Positions 1 through 7,513 of a DNA stretch of 64,000 nucleotides are shown here, piece by piece. The translations under genes and the position numbers were made by a program. The stretch covers positions 1 through 64,000 of the forward strand of contig NZ_VAUA01000008.1 of NCBI RefSeq assembly GCF_005771405.1, given 5' to 3'. This DNA comes from Parasedimentitalea maritima (GTDB taxonomy: Bacteria > Pseudomonadota > Alphaproteobacteria > Rhodobacterales > Rhodobacteraceae). A model generated the notes under the pieces. That model saw only the letters and a program-made list of their open reading frames with translations, did not search any database and had not been told where the DNA came from. How positions within the stretch are numbered: position 1 is the stretch's first letter; every line of letters begins with the position of its first letter.

Positions 1-84
1 TGGGAGAGCTTTTACAACTTCCACCGACCTCACGGCGCACACGACGGAAAGACGCCTTACGAAGTCCTCAGGGAAAAGCTATAG
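1..84 (+). mobile_element. 3' end of an IS transposase (IS481/IS3-type integrase core)
   Basis: The first 28 codons are open from the window edge to a TAG stop at 82-84. They encode the familiar C-terminal tail of IS481/IS3-group DDE transposases (FYNFHRPHGAHDGKTPYEVL). The rest of the element lies outside the window. Its end probably falls between about 115 and 130, where the rmlA reading frame on the other strand stops making sense, so this insertion is the likely cause of the rmlA truncation. The exact family is uncertain because only the tail is visible. Confidence 0.75.
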
Positions 85-118
85 TCAACAAACGGGATGT
101 ACCACGGGTAACCGCACC

Positions 119-358
119 TTACATCACGTGTATCCCCCATTGGTTTCCATCCCCTAGGTTGCGCTGAAACTGATCCGCGTCCTTTGGCGTGGTGATCATG
201 GCGATGTCGCGTATGCCCGCCAACATTAGAACTGACAGCGGGTAATATATCATCGGTTTGTCATAGATCGGCAAAAGCTGTTTGGACACACCGATCGTAA
301 TCGGATAGAGCCGCGTCCCCAAGCCACCTGCCAGAATGATACCTTTGCGCTCAGTCAT
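119..358 (-). pseudogene. rmlA: Truncated glucose-1-phosphate thymidylyltransferase (RmlA N-terminus)
   Basis: RmlA makes dTDP-glucose from glucose-1-phosphate and dTTP, the first step to dTDP-L-rhamnose. The first ~75 residues are a perfect-looking RmlA start: the nucleotide-binding loop GGLGTRL (residues 11-17), then [21 protein letters not shown] and GDGNQWGI. A full protein has about 290 residues. Here the frame stops after 79, next to a transposase tail, so the catalytic and sugar-binding parts are gone. The start is fixed by a 4-bp ATGA overlap with the ancestral rmlD stop. It was the last gene of an rmlC-B-D-A operon and cannot be functional. Confidence 0.9.
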
Positions 359-1189
359 TGTAGGGCTCCCAAATCTTGCAGTATGCGGCCCAGCCCCACG
401 CGCCAGTCAGGGCGTGCAATTTTCGATGACCGAGTTATGCATACGTGAATTCAGTGGTCGTCTGGCAGGGGTTGGATAACTGCTGGAGGGGATGTCGGTC
501 ACCTGGCACTCCGTGCCTGATTGCCGGAAGACCTCGCGTGCGAAATTGGACCAACTCACATCTGGCCCGCTAGACAGGTGGTAAACCCCGATTTTGGATG
601 GATCGGCTACCAGTTGCCGCGCGGCTTGCAGACAGTTATCCGCGATATCCGCGGCACAGGTCGGCCCGCCGATCTGATCGGCAACGATTGTCAGGGCGTC
701 GCGCTCTCCCCCCAACCTCAGCATGGTCTTCACAAAGTTGTTGCCTTGGGCCGAAACCACCCAAGAGGTGCGGAACATTGCATGCTGACCGCCTGCTGAG
801 CGCACCTCTTGCTCCCCCCACCAGTTTGGTGCGGCTGTACGCCCCCATCGGGGCAGTTGGATGGTCCGTGACAAAGGGTGTGTCTCCGGTCCCGTCGAAT
901 ACATAATCGGTCGATATCTGGATCAAAGGCAGGTCCCGTGCCGCACAGGCTCGTGCGATGGCCCCGGTGTGGTGCCGTTGACCATCAGGGTAAGCGCCTC
1001 ATCCTCTTCGGCCTTGTCCACTGCATTGATGACCGCATCCGTATACGTTTCGCGGGCGAAACGTATACAGCTGTCAGGGGCAGTGAAATCAGGCTCCCCC
1101 AGGCCGCGGATCTCGAGGTTGATGTCACCGGCCCGGCGCGCCAACTCCTGTCCCACCTGACCAATTTCTCCGTAAACTAGGACTTTCAT
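355..1189 (-). pseudogene. rmlD: dTDP-4-dehydrorhamnose reductase, broken by three frameshifts
   Basis: RmlD reduces dTDP-4-keto-L-rhamnose to dTDP-L-rhamnose. The start at 1189 overlaps the rmlB stop (ATGA). The N-terminus reads [34 protein letters not shown] then appears in a second frame near 920-820. HAMFRTSWVVSAQGNNFVKTM and TPARRPLNSRM return to the first frame (780-440). The proper ending [20 protein letters not shown] sits in the third frame and stops at 355, again overlapping rmlA by ATGA. The family motif INAAAYTAVDKAE is reduced to INAVDKAE, suggesting a 15-bp loss. The lesions are too many for one sequencing error, so this is a decaying gene. Raw reads would settle whether any frameshift is an artefact. 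Confidence 0.88.
1041..1068. repeat. Perfect 13-bp inverted repeat inside decayed rmlD
   Basis: GTATACGTTTCGC at 1041-1053 and its exact reverse complement at 1056-1068 are separated by two bases (GG). The palindrome lies in the coding frame of rmlD, just before the damaged INAVDKAE region. A perfect dyad this long is unusual inside a conserved enzyme gene and may be the product of a template switch during replication. Confidence 0.85.
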
Positions 1190-2262
1190 GTTGCATCCCC
1201 CTTGGCCGTTTTGTCCGTATCCCCGCCAAGCCGTGTCCCCACGCCCTGTCGCGTCTGCAATGGCTTCCACCAGGCCTCGTTTGCCAGATACCACTCCACG
1301 GTTTTGCGCAGCCCCTCATCCACCGTGACCGAAGGTCGCCATTCAAGTTCATTCCGCACCCGCATGGGGTCAATCGCATAGCGGGCATCATGGCCTGGGC
1401 GGTCACTGACAAACGTGATCAGATCCGCATAAGGTCCCTTGCGACGAGGACGCAGATCATCGAGGATCGCGCAAAGCTTTTGGACCAACTCCAGATTGGT
1501 CAGTTCGTTTTCGCCGCCGATGTTGTAACTGCGCCCCACCGCGCCCTTTTGCAAAACGCACAGCAGCGCATCGGCGTGATCCTCCACATAGAGCCAGTCG
1601 CGGATGTTGTCGCCCTTGCCGTAGATCGGGAGCGGCTTGCCCGCCAGCGCGTTCAGGATCGCCACCGGCACCAGCTTTTCGGGGAAATGAAACGGACCGT
1701 AGTTATTGGAGCAATTGGTCATTACCACAGGCAAGCCGTAGGTCTCGTGCCATGCGCGCACCAGATGGTCACTGGCCGCTTTGGACGCCGAATAGGGCGA
1801 GCGGGGATCGTAGGAGGTCTTTTCGGTGAACATCACGCTAGGATCATTGGGCAGCGATCCAAACACCTCATCCGTCGAGATGTGGTGAAACCGGAATGTG
1901 TCGGGCTTGCCTGCTGTCAGCCAGTACTTGCGCGCCGCCTCCAGCATGTTGAAGGTGCCCGTGATATTGGTCTCGATGAAATCGCCGGGGCCGTCGATGG
2001 AGCGGTCCACGTGGCTTTCGGCGGCCAGGTGCATGACCGCATCGGGTTGGTTGATATCGAAGACAGCATCCAGCGCGGTGCGGTCACGAATGTCGGCCTT
2101 CACAAAGGTATATTCCGCTGCATCAGAGACGCTTTCGACATTCTCGAGGCAAGCCGCATAGGTCAGTGCATCCAGATTGATCACCTGATGGCCCGCCCCT
2201 ACGGCCTGCCGCACAACTGCAGATCCGATAAATCCGGCACCGCCCGTAACAAGGAGTTTCAT
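1186..2262 (-). CDS. rmlB: dTDP-glucose 4,6-dehydratase
   Basis: This NAD+-dependent short-chain dehydrogenase converts dTDP-glucose to dTDP-4-keto-6-deoxyglucose. Visible are the Rossmann loop GGAGFIG (residues 7-13), [14 protein letters not shown], the catalytic STDEVFGSL, the [16 protein letters not shown] stretch with the YxxxK pair near residue 160, and [16 protein letters not shown]. The length of 358 residues is normal. It starts 3 bp after rmlC and overlaps rmlD by 4 bp, so the three were one transcript. The gene is intact although rmlD and rmlA downstream are broken. Its product could still feed another 4-keto-6-deoxy sugar if dTDP-glucose is made elsewhere. Confidence 0.97.
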   Translation of the reverse strand: MKLLVTGGAGFIGSAVVRQAVGAGHQVINLDALTYAACLENVESVSDAAEYTFVKADIRDRTALDAVFDINQPDAVMHLAAESHVDRSIDGPGDFIETNITGTFNMLEAARKYWLTAGKPDTFRFHHISTDEVFGSLPNDPSVMFTEKTSYDPRSPYSASKAASDHLVRAWHETYGLPVVMTNCSNNYGPFHFPEKLVPVAILNALAGKPLPIYGKGDNIRDWLYVEDHADALLCVLQKGAVGRSYNIGGENELTNLELVQKLCAILDDLRPRRKGPYADLITFVSDRPGHDARYAIDPMRVRNELEWRPSVTVDEGLRKTVEWYLANEAWWKPLQTRQGVGTRLGGDTDKTAKGDAT

Positions 2263-2265
2263 ATC

Positions 2266-2832
2266 TTATTCCGCCCAGACAAAGGGGCTGTTGAAATCGG
2301 CCAAGGTACCTGCGGCGGCATCCTTGTCGCTCAACACGGTGGCCGTGTCTCTCAAGCCCCAATCTATCCCGATTTGCGGACAGTCAAAGCGCACCGCGCC
2401 ATCACATTCGGGCGCATAATAATCCGAGCATTTGTAGCAGATTTCCGTATCAGGCTCCCGCGTGACAAATCCGTGCAGGAACCCTTGCGGCACCAGCAGC
2501 TGGCGACCGTTTTCCGCGCTTAGTTCATAGCCGACCCACTGGCCGTAAGTTGGCGAACCCGCGCGCGCATCCACGGCTACATCAAAAAGCGCTCCGCGAC
2601 CGCAACGCACCAGCTTGTCCTGCGCATGGGGGGGCGATTGAAAGTGCAGGCCCCGCAATGTGCCGATTTGCGCGGACACTGAATGGTTGTCTTGAACAAA
2701 GTCGATCGTGATGCCGTGTTCTGCCATCCGCGCCCGGTTCCAGGTTTCGGAAAAGAACCCGCGCGCATCACCGAAGCGACGCGGTGTCAAAAGCAGCACA
2801 CCAGACAATTTCGTGTGTTTGATGTCTAGCAT
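2266..2832 (-). CDS. rmlC: dTDP-4-dehydrorhamnose 3,5-epimerase
   Basis: This cupin-fold epimerase acts at C3 and C5 of dTDP-4-keto-6-deoxyglucose. Diagnostic segments are FGDARGFFSETWNRARM, FVQDNHSVSAQIGTLRGLHF with the catalytic His (LRGLHFQ), DVAVDARAGSPTYGQWVG and VPQGFLHGFVTREPDTEICY. The length of 188 residues is typical. It is the first gene of the minus-strand rml operon. Only about 125 bp separate its start from an inserted IS3-type element, so its native promoter region has been displaced or shortened. A second, diverged RmlC homologue sits at 23953-24519. Confidence 0.96.
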   Translation of the reverse strand: MLDIKHTKLSGVLLLTPRRFGDARGFFSETWNRARMAEHGITIDFVQDNHSVSAQIGTLRGLHFQSPPHAQDKLVRCGRGALFDVAVDARAGSPTYGQWVGYELSAENGRQLLVPQGFLHGFVTREPDTEICYKCSDYYAPECDGAVRFDCPQIGIDWGLRDTATVLSDKDAAAGTLADFNSPFVWAE

Positions 2833-3019
2833 GGGCAGTTATCTCCAGTCTATCAGTTCTTTTGAAAATCAACACCCGCTTAGCCCGTTTGAGACCCAAA
2901 GAAAAGACACCGATACCGCGCGCAGAAAGTGGTGCAATGAGCCATGCGCGCTCGTCTGGTCCTGTCCCGGTTTGATGCCGCCCCTTTGATAGCATTTATC
3001 GCAGCAAAGGAGACTGACT

Positions 3020-3301
3020 ATGGGACTGAAACGGGCAGGTGAATTTCGACGGGATGCGGTGCGAATAGCGCTGACCAGTGGGCTGACGCGCAAACAGGTT
3101 GCTGAGGGCTTTGGTGTTGGCATGTCGACGCTGAACAAGTGGATCACTGCACATAGAGACACAGGCGTTGTGTCGAAAGAGGATTTGAGCTTAGCCTGGG
3201 AGAATGATCGGCTTCGACGTGAGAACCGCATTCTCAAGGAGGAGAGGGAGATCCTAAAAAGGCAACGTAGTTCTTCGCAAGCTAAAAGTCATGAGGTTTA
3301 G
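3020..3301 (+). CDS. IS3-family OrfA (helix-turn-helix transposase subunit)
   Basis: This 93-residue protein begins MGLKRAGEFRRDAVRIAL, followed by the helix-turn-helix LTRKQVAEGFGVGMSTLNKW (residues ~22-41) and a leucine-zipper-like ENDRLRRENRILKEEREILK. That is the classic OrfA layout that binds the element ends. A good ribosome site (AAAGGAG) precedes the ATG. In related elements the tail reads LKKATQFFAS in another frame. Here the A-run at 3256-3260 has only five As, which changes the tail to LKRQRSSSQ and may have removed the slippery site used for OrfA-OrfB fusion. Confidence 0.88.
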   Translation: MGLKRAGEFRRDAVRIALTSGLTRKQVAEGFGVGMSTLNKWITAHRDTGVVSKEDLSLAWENDRLRRENRILKEEREILKRQRSSSQAKSHEV

Positions 3302-3514
3302 GTTCATCGAGGAACACTGAGACAGCTTTCCTACCTACCGGCTGTGTGACGTCATGGATGTTAGTCCCCGATGCTTGCGGGCTTTCCCTAACCGCCCCGC
3401 CAGCCGCAGGCAGCGGTCTGACCTTGTCACTTTGGCCCACATCAAAAAACAGTCCCCTCTCAGCCAGGGAAGCTATGGGAGACTCCGGATGACAAAAGAG
3501 CTGAAAGAGATCGG

Positions 3515-3522
3515 CCTGGATG
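3515..3522. repeat. Left target-site duplication of the IS66 element
   Basis: CCTGGATG directly precedes the left inverted end and is repeated exactly after the right end at 5969-5976. Confidence 0.93.
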
Positions 3523-3606
3523 GTAACCGCAGCTTAGGCCCCACCTTTTGCGAGTCGCACGTTTCTGTGAGTCCCTTGGCATCGTAGATTTGCAGAGGAG
3601 ATCGTC

Positions 3607-4002
3607 GTGGGAGTACATCGGGAGCTACGGATGGAGTCCGTAGCGGGTCATGAGATTTTGATTGGAGCTGATGGCAATCGGCGTTGGCCTGACGAAGTGA
3701 AGGGCCATTTGGTTGCCGAGACTTTGGTCCCAGGCGTCACCGTGAACGAAGTTGCGCGGCGTGTGGGTATGCGGCTTAATCATTTATCGGAGTGGCGGCG
3801 TCAGGCCCGCGAGGGCAAGCTGGTTTTGCCTGATCTTTTGGGCGCCGCGTTTGTGCCCGTCGAAGTGACCGAGATGCCTGCGCCGGTTGAAGCGCCGCCA
3901 ACTTACTTGCAAACCTTGGATGTGATCAAAGGAGCTGTGACGATCCGGTTGGATGTAGGTACATCTGCAAGCCGCATCGCCGAGATTGCGGCTGCGCTGT
4001 GA
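3607..4002 (+). CDS. tnpA: IS66 accessory protein TnpA
   Basis: This 131-residue IS66 accessory protein is needed for transposition. It has the N-terminal helix-turn-helix pattern DEVKGHLVAETLVPGVTVNEVARRVG, followed by LSEWRRQAREGKL, a proline-rich linker and the C-terminal GAVTIRLDVGTSASRIAEI strand-helix unit. GTG is chosen as the start because a strong GAGGAG ribosome site lies just upstream. Its stop overlaps the tnpB start. No lesion is visible. Confidence 0.88.
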   Translation: MGVHRELRMESVAGHEILIGADGNRRWPDEVKGHLVAETLVPGVTVNEVARRVGMRLNHLSEWRRQAREGKLVLPDLLGAAFVPVEVTEMPAPVEAPPTYLQTLDVIKGAVTIRLDVGTSASRIAEIAAAL

Positions 4003-4352
4003 TCCATCCGTCGCACGGTGTGCGGATATTTGTGGCAACCAGACCTGTCGACTTCCGCAAGGGGCACGACGGACTGGCCGCCTTGGTGCAGAGCCACCTC
4101 CAAAAGAAGCCCTTTGATGGTGCGGTTTACGTGTTTCGTGCAAAGCTGGCTGACCGGCTCAAGATGATCTGGTGGGACGGCACAGGGTTGGTCATGGCCT
4201 ACAAGAGGCTTGAACAGAACGCCTTCAAATGGCCCGCCATTCGCGACGGCGTATTGCGGCTGGATCCGGTGCAGTTTGAAGAGCTGTTTTCTGGCCTCGA
4301 CTGGCGTCGGGTCACAGCTCTGGAGACCCGTCCACCGGCTGTGGCAGAATGA
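3999..4352 (+). CDS. tnpB: IS66 Orf2-like protein TnpB
   Basis: This 117-residue protein is the highly conserved IS66 TnpB. It contains VRIFVATRPVDFRKGHDGLAAL, the GAVYVFRAKLADRLKMIWWDGTGLVMAYKRLE core and the ending RDGVLRLDPVQFEELFSGLDW. The GTG start at 3999 overlaps the tnpA stop (GTGA), indicating translational coupling. It appears intact. Its exact biochemical role in transposition is not settled for the family. Confidence 0.93.
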   Translation: MIHPSHGVRIFVATRPVDFRKGHDGLAALVQSHLQKKPFDGAVYVFRAKLADRLKMIWWDGTGLVMAYKRLEQNAFKWPAIRDGVLRLDPVQFEELFSGLDWRRVTALETRPPAVAE

Positions 4353-4390
4353 CTCGGGCAGCGTTTTACGCAGGCGGTTGAGGCGAGATT

Positions 4391-5945
4391 TTGGTAACAA
4401 ACATCATGTCATTCCCTGCTGACCTTCCTGACGATATCAATGCGCTCAAGGCCACTATCATGACCTCGCAGGCGAAGATGATGGCACAAGACGGCGTCAT
4501 CGTACGCAAGGAAGACCGCATCATCAGGCATGAGAAGTTGTTAGCAGACTTCAAGCGGGCGCTCTATGGGGCGAAGTCCGAGAAGGGTCATCCGGACCAA
4601 TATCATCTTGCGCTGGAAGACATTGAGACGGCCATGGCTGTCGTCCATGCCGAGGATGAGGCGATTGATCCGCCGAAGGCAATAGCTGTGTCAAAGTCAT
4701 GTGCCGGACGCGGCATTTTACCAAAGCACCTGCCGCGCGTCGAGGAAGTGATTGCGCCAGACGTCGCCTGTGGCTGCGGCGCTGAACGTCACATCATCGG
4801 CGAAGATGTCAGCGAGCGCCTCGACATTGTGCCCGCCCAGTTCCGGGTCATCGTCACACGCCGCCCCAAGTATGCATGTCGGTCGTGCGAGGCAGGCATT
4901 GTGCAAACGCCCGCCAAACCATGCCTGATCGAAGGCGGCATGCCAACCGAGGCCACCGTTGCCAGTGTGATTGTGTCAAAATATGCTGATCACTTGCCGC
5001 TGTATCGCAAATCTATGCCCGACAAGGCGTTGATATCGACCGCTCAACACTGGCTTTCTGGATCGGAAAAGCCGCACATGAGCTAAGGCCCGTGCATGAC
5101 GCTCTGCTGGCGCACCTCAAACGGTCGTCGAAGCTTTTTATGGATGAGACACCTGCACCGGTACTCGATCCAGGGCGTGGCAAAACCAAGAAGGGGTACT
5201 TCTGGGCACTCGCCCGCGATGATCGTGGCTGGAATGGACCCGAACCACCCGGTGTGGCCTTTACCTATGCACCGGGGCGATCCGGCGAACACGCCGTTAA
5301 GATATTGCAGGGCTTTGAGGGCGTCCTGCAAGTTGACGGCTATGCCGGATACAACCGCGTGCTTGATCCACGCGATAATGATCCCATCCAACTGGCGTAT
5401 TGCTGGGCGCACGCGCGCCGCAAGCTTTATGAGTTGACCCATCACAATGTCGCTCCTATCGCCGAAGAGGGCCTCAAGCAGATCGCTGCCCACTACCGGA
5501 TCGAAGGGCAAATCCGAGGTCAATTTATTGACGAACGTCTCTCGGTGCGACAGCAGAAGTCTACGCCAAAGGTCGCGGCCTTCAAAATCTGGCTGGATAA
5601 CGCCCGAACGCAGGTGTCAGCCAAATCCCCAAGAGGCCAAGCACTCAAATACATCGTCAAATACTGGGGCGGGCTAACCCTGTTCCTGACCGACAGCCGC
5701 ATCGAGATGGACAGCAATACCGTCGAACGCACCATCCGACCCATCGCTTTGCAAAGAAAGAACGCGCTCTTCGCTGGCCATGACGCCGGTGCCCAGAACT
5801 GAGCCATGCTCGCGTCGCTGATCGAGACCTGTAAACTGAACCAGGTCGAGCCGCACAGCTACCAGACCGGTATTCTCACAGCCATCGTCAATGGGCATAG
5901 GCAGAAGGACATTGAACAACTGCTACCGTGGAACTACGCCAAATA
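4391..5945 (+). pseudogene. tnpC: IS66 transposase TnpC, broken by a frameshift and a nonsense codon
   Basis: TnpC is the DDE transposase of IS66 elements. Part one (to about 5010) has the N-terminal coiled-coil, a zinc-finger-like CGCGAERH and YACRSCEAGIVQTPAKP. The frame then shifts near 5008-5015, where YRQSQIYARQG of relatives is reduced to YRK. It continues as DRSTLAFWIGKAAHEL, FMDETPAPVLDPGRGKTKKG and VDGYAGYNRVL. The segment NTVERTIRPIALQRKNALFA ends in DAGAQN. There TGA (5800-5802) replaces the tryptophan codon expected in NWAML, and the same frame runs on to LLPWNY and TAG at 5945. The start may be TTG 4391 (AGGCGAG just upstream) or ATG 4406. Confidence 0.9.
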
Positions 5946-5968
5946 GGTGGGACCAAAGAAACGCTTAC

Positions 5969-5976
5969 CCTGGATG
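5969..5976. repeat. Right target-site duplication of the IS66 element
   Basis: CCTGGATG directly follows the right inverted end. Deleting the element and one copy restores the orfB frame, which shows a simple insertion. Confidence 0.93.
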
Positions 5977-6677
5977 TCGGACTCCGCCGCGTTGGCAGAT
6001 TGATGCGCCAGAACGGTATATCCGTTGTCAGACCCCGTAAACACAAGGTGACGACCGACAGTGACCACGAATTCAACATTGCGCCAAACCAATTGGATCG
6101 GGAGTTCGCCGCGGAGAAACCAAACCAGAAATGGGCCGGTGATATGAGTTATGTATGGACCCGTGAAGGTTGGTTGTATCTCTCTGTGATCCTGGATCTG
6201 CATTCTCGACAGGTGATCGGCTGGGTGGTGAGCAATCGCATGAAACGCGGTTTGGCAATCCGGGCTTTGAAAATGGCCATATCCTTCCGTGTGCCTCCAA
6301 GAGGTTGCATCCATCACACGGATCGTTGCAACCAATACTGTTCTCACGATTATCAGAAATTTCTGCGCCAGCACGGCTTCAAGGTGTCGATGAGCGGAAA
6401 AAGCGATTGCTCTGATAATGCGGCTGTCGAGACCTTCTTCGAATACATCAACGGCTTCTACAATCCGCGCCGTCGGCACTCAACACTGGGCTGGAAAAGT
6501 CCTGTCGCCTTCGAACGGAACACGGCTGAAACGAGCTATGGGAGCGGCACAAAAAAGTGATAGGTCCAGTTGTATTGGTCATGGTCAGATGTCCTAATGT
6601 AAGGGTCGATTGGCCAAAAATTCTATCAACAAAAATTTAGTGCATTGCCTGCCAACGCTCGGTGATCGCTTGAAACA

Positions 6678-6699
6678 GGCAACGTCACAGCGCGTTGCC
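6678..6699 (-). terminator. Hairpin after the capsule permease gene
   Basis: GGCAACG at 6678-6684 pairs with CGTTGCC at 6693-6699 around an 8-base loop, starting 3 bp beyond the permease stop. On the minus strand it is followed by TGTTTC, so it is a moderate terminator for the exporter operon. Confidence 0.5.
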
Positions 6700-6702
6700 C
6701 TT

Positions 6703-7509
6703 TTACCCCACCAGCAGCCGGTGGCGCAGCACGCGCTCCATGAGCAAGCCGAGCACGAGCATGCCAATGGCAACGGATACGACATAACCCTTGTCGAGAA
6801 CCTGATCCGGATAGCCCGGATAGTAAGCCGTGCGCATCCATTCCGTGCAGTGCAGCACCGGGTTCCATGACAGGATATCCAGGGCAAGTTCGGGCAGGAA
6901 AGAAACCACGAAGAACGATCCCGATGCGACGTAAAAGATAATTAGAAACAGCGCCCAGACGGTGGCGAAAGCGTCACTCATCATCGTGATGATGCTCACC
7001 ACCAGGCCCACGCTAACGGCCAGCAGCAGCGTGACGCAGAAAGCGGCAAAAGCTTCCACTGGATAGACCGGTAGCGGGTTGGAGCCTACGGCCAAAAAGA
7101 CCGCCCCCACCGCCGTCGCCATCCAGATCGCACTCAGCACCTCTAGCACTGCGCGGCCAAAAACCACCTCAAGCATGCCTATGATCGGATAGGCCAGCAT
7201 GGGCTTGTTCATCAAAAGAGACATGGACATATAACGCGACACGTACATGAAGCTGAGCGTGGGGATTAGCCCCGTGACAAGAAACACATTGATATCGTCG
7301 CCGTAGGCAAAGCTGGCACCGGTGACGTTGTTGAGCAAAATCAGCGCAAGCAGGTGGGCAAACGGAAACAGGGGCACGAGCAAGAAGCCCAATCCATGAT
7401 TGAAAAACCGCGTGCGCAGATCCCGCAGCATAACGGCACCCATGATGTTGCGCTGTTCGGCCAGTGCGTGTCGCATGCTTATACGGTTGGGTGAGAAATT
7501 CAGGGCCAT
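6703..7509 (-). CDS. Capsule polysaccharide ABC exporter, permease (KpsM-like)
   Basis: This 268-residue ABC-2 permease belongs to the group-2 capsule export family. It has an N-terminal amphipathic part with RDLRTRFFNHGLGFLLVPLF, then about six hydrophobic spans (roughly residues 43-60, 75-95, 118-140, 150-172, 180-202 and 240-258). The segment WNPVLHCTEWMRTAYYPGYP before the last span is the usual KpsM/Wzm signature. It is last in a four-gene minus-strand operon, 4 bp after the second KpsE-like gene. Together with the ATPase at 8806-9459 it should move a polysaccharide across the inner membrane. Confidence 0.9.
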   Translation of the reverse strand: MALNFSPNRISMRHALAEQRNIMGAVMLRDLRTRFFNHGLGFLLVPLFPFAHLLALILLNNVTGASFAYGDDINVFLVTGLIPTLSFMYVSRYMSMSLLMNKPMLAYPIIGMLEVVFGRAVLEVLSAIWMATAVGAVFLAVGSNPLPVYPVEAFAAFCVTLLLAVSVGLVVSIITMMSDAFATVWALFLIIFYVASGSFFVVSFLPELALDILSWNPVLHCTEWMRTAYYPGYPDQVLDKGYVVSVAIGMLVLGLLMERVLRHRLLVG

Positions 7510-7513
7510 GGCG

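Larger units (their letters stand above)
3523..5968 (+). mobile_element. IS66-family insertion sequence (2446 bp)
   Basis: The element is bounded by imperfect inverted ends that start GTAACCGCAGCTTAGGCCCC on the left and, read inward from the right, GTAAGCGTTTCTTTGGTCCC. Both continue into CACCT. It is flanked by the direct repeat CCTGGATG at 3515-3522 and 5969-5976, matching the 8-bp duplication known for IS66. It carries tnpA, tnpB and a damaged tnpC in the standard order. It sits inside orfB of an older IS3-type element. Confidence 0.95.
3291..6560 (+). pseudogene. IS3-family OrfB (DDE transposase), split by IS66 and internally deleted
   Basis: The 5' part (3291-3522) reads MRFRFIEEH, a TGA stop at 3318-3320, then DSFPTYRLCDVMDVSPRCLR and KELKEIGLD. 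The 3' part resumes at 5977 with VGLRRVGRLMRQNGI and the DDE core (KWAGDMSYVWT, HHTDRCNQYCS, DNAAVETFF), ending at 6560. Removing 3523-5968 plus one 8-bp duplication joins the parts exactly in frame (IGLD-VGLRRVG). After VETFF the protein jumps to EYINGFYNPRRRHSTLGW, losing about 25 residues present in relatives. The gene is inactive by at least three lesions. Confidence 0.9.
2957..6568 (+). mobile_element. Degenerate IS3-family element, interrupted by an IS66-type element
   Basis: The element carries orfA and orfB of IS3 type. Its ends form an imperfect inverted repeat. The left end reads TGGTCCTGTCCCGGTTTGAT from 2957, followed by GCCGCCCC. The right end, read on the minus strand from 6568, is TGGACCTATCACTTTTTTGT followed by GCCGCTCCC. 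No target duplication is obvious. orfB has a stop, an internal loss and the IS66 insertion, so this copy cannot move by itself. It separates the rml operon from the capsule exporter genes, which run in the same direction. Confidence 0.8.

Noticed and set aside
355-1189. Programmed frameshifting to express rmlD
   Set aside because: Three shifts plus a lost conserved motif, without slippery heptamers, point to decay.
1390-2523. Long plus-strand open frame (377 codons) across rmlB and rmlC
   Set aside because: It lies antisense to two clear enzymes, is rich in Arg/His/Gln as expected of a shadow frame, and shows no family motif.
4391-5945. Programmed frameshift in tnpC
   Set aside because: IS66 transposases are normally one frame; bases appear lost at the YRQSQIYARQ site and a stop also replaces a conserved Trp.
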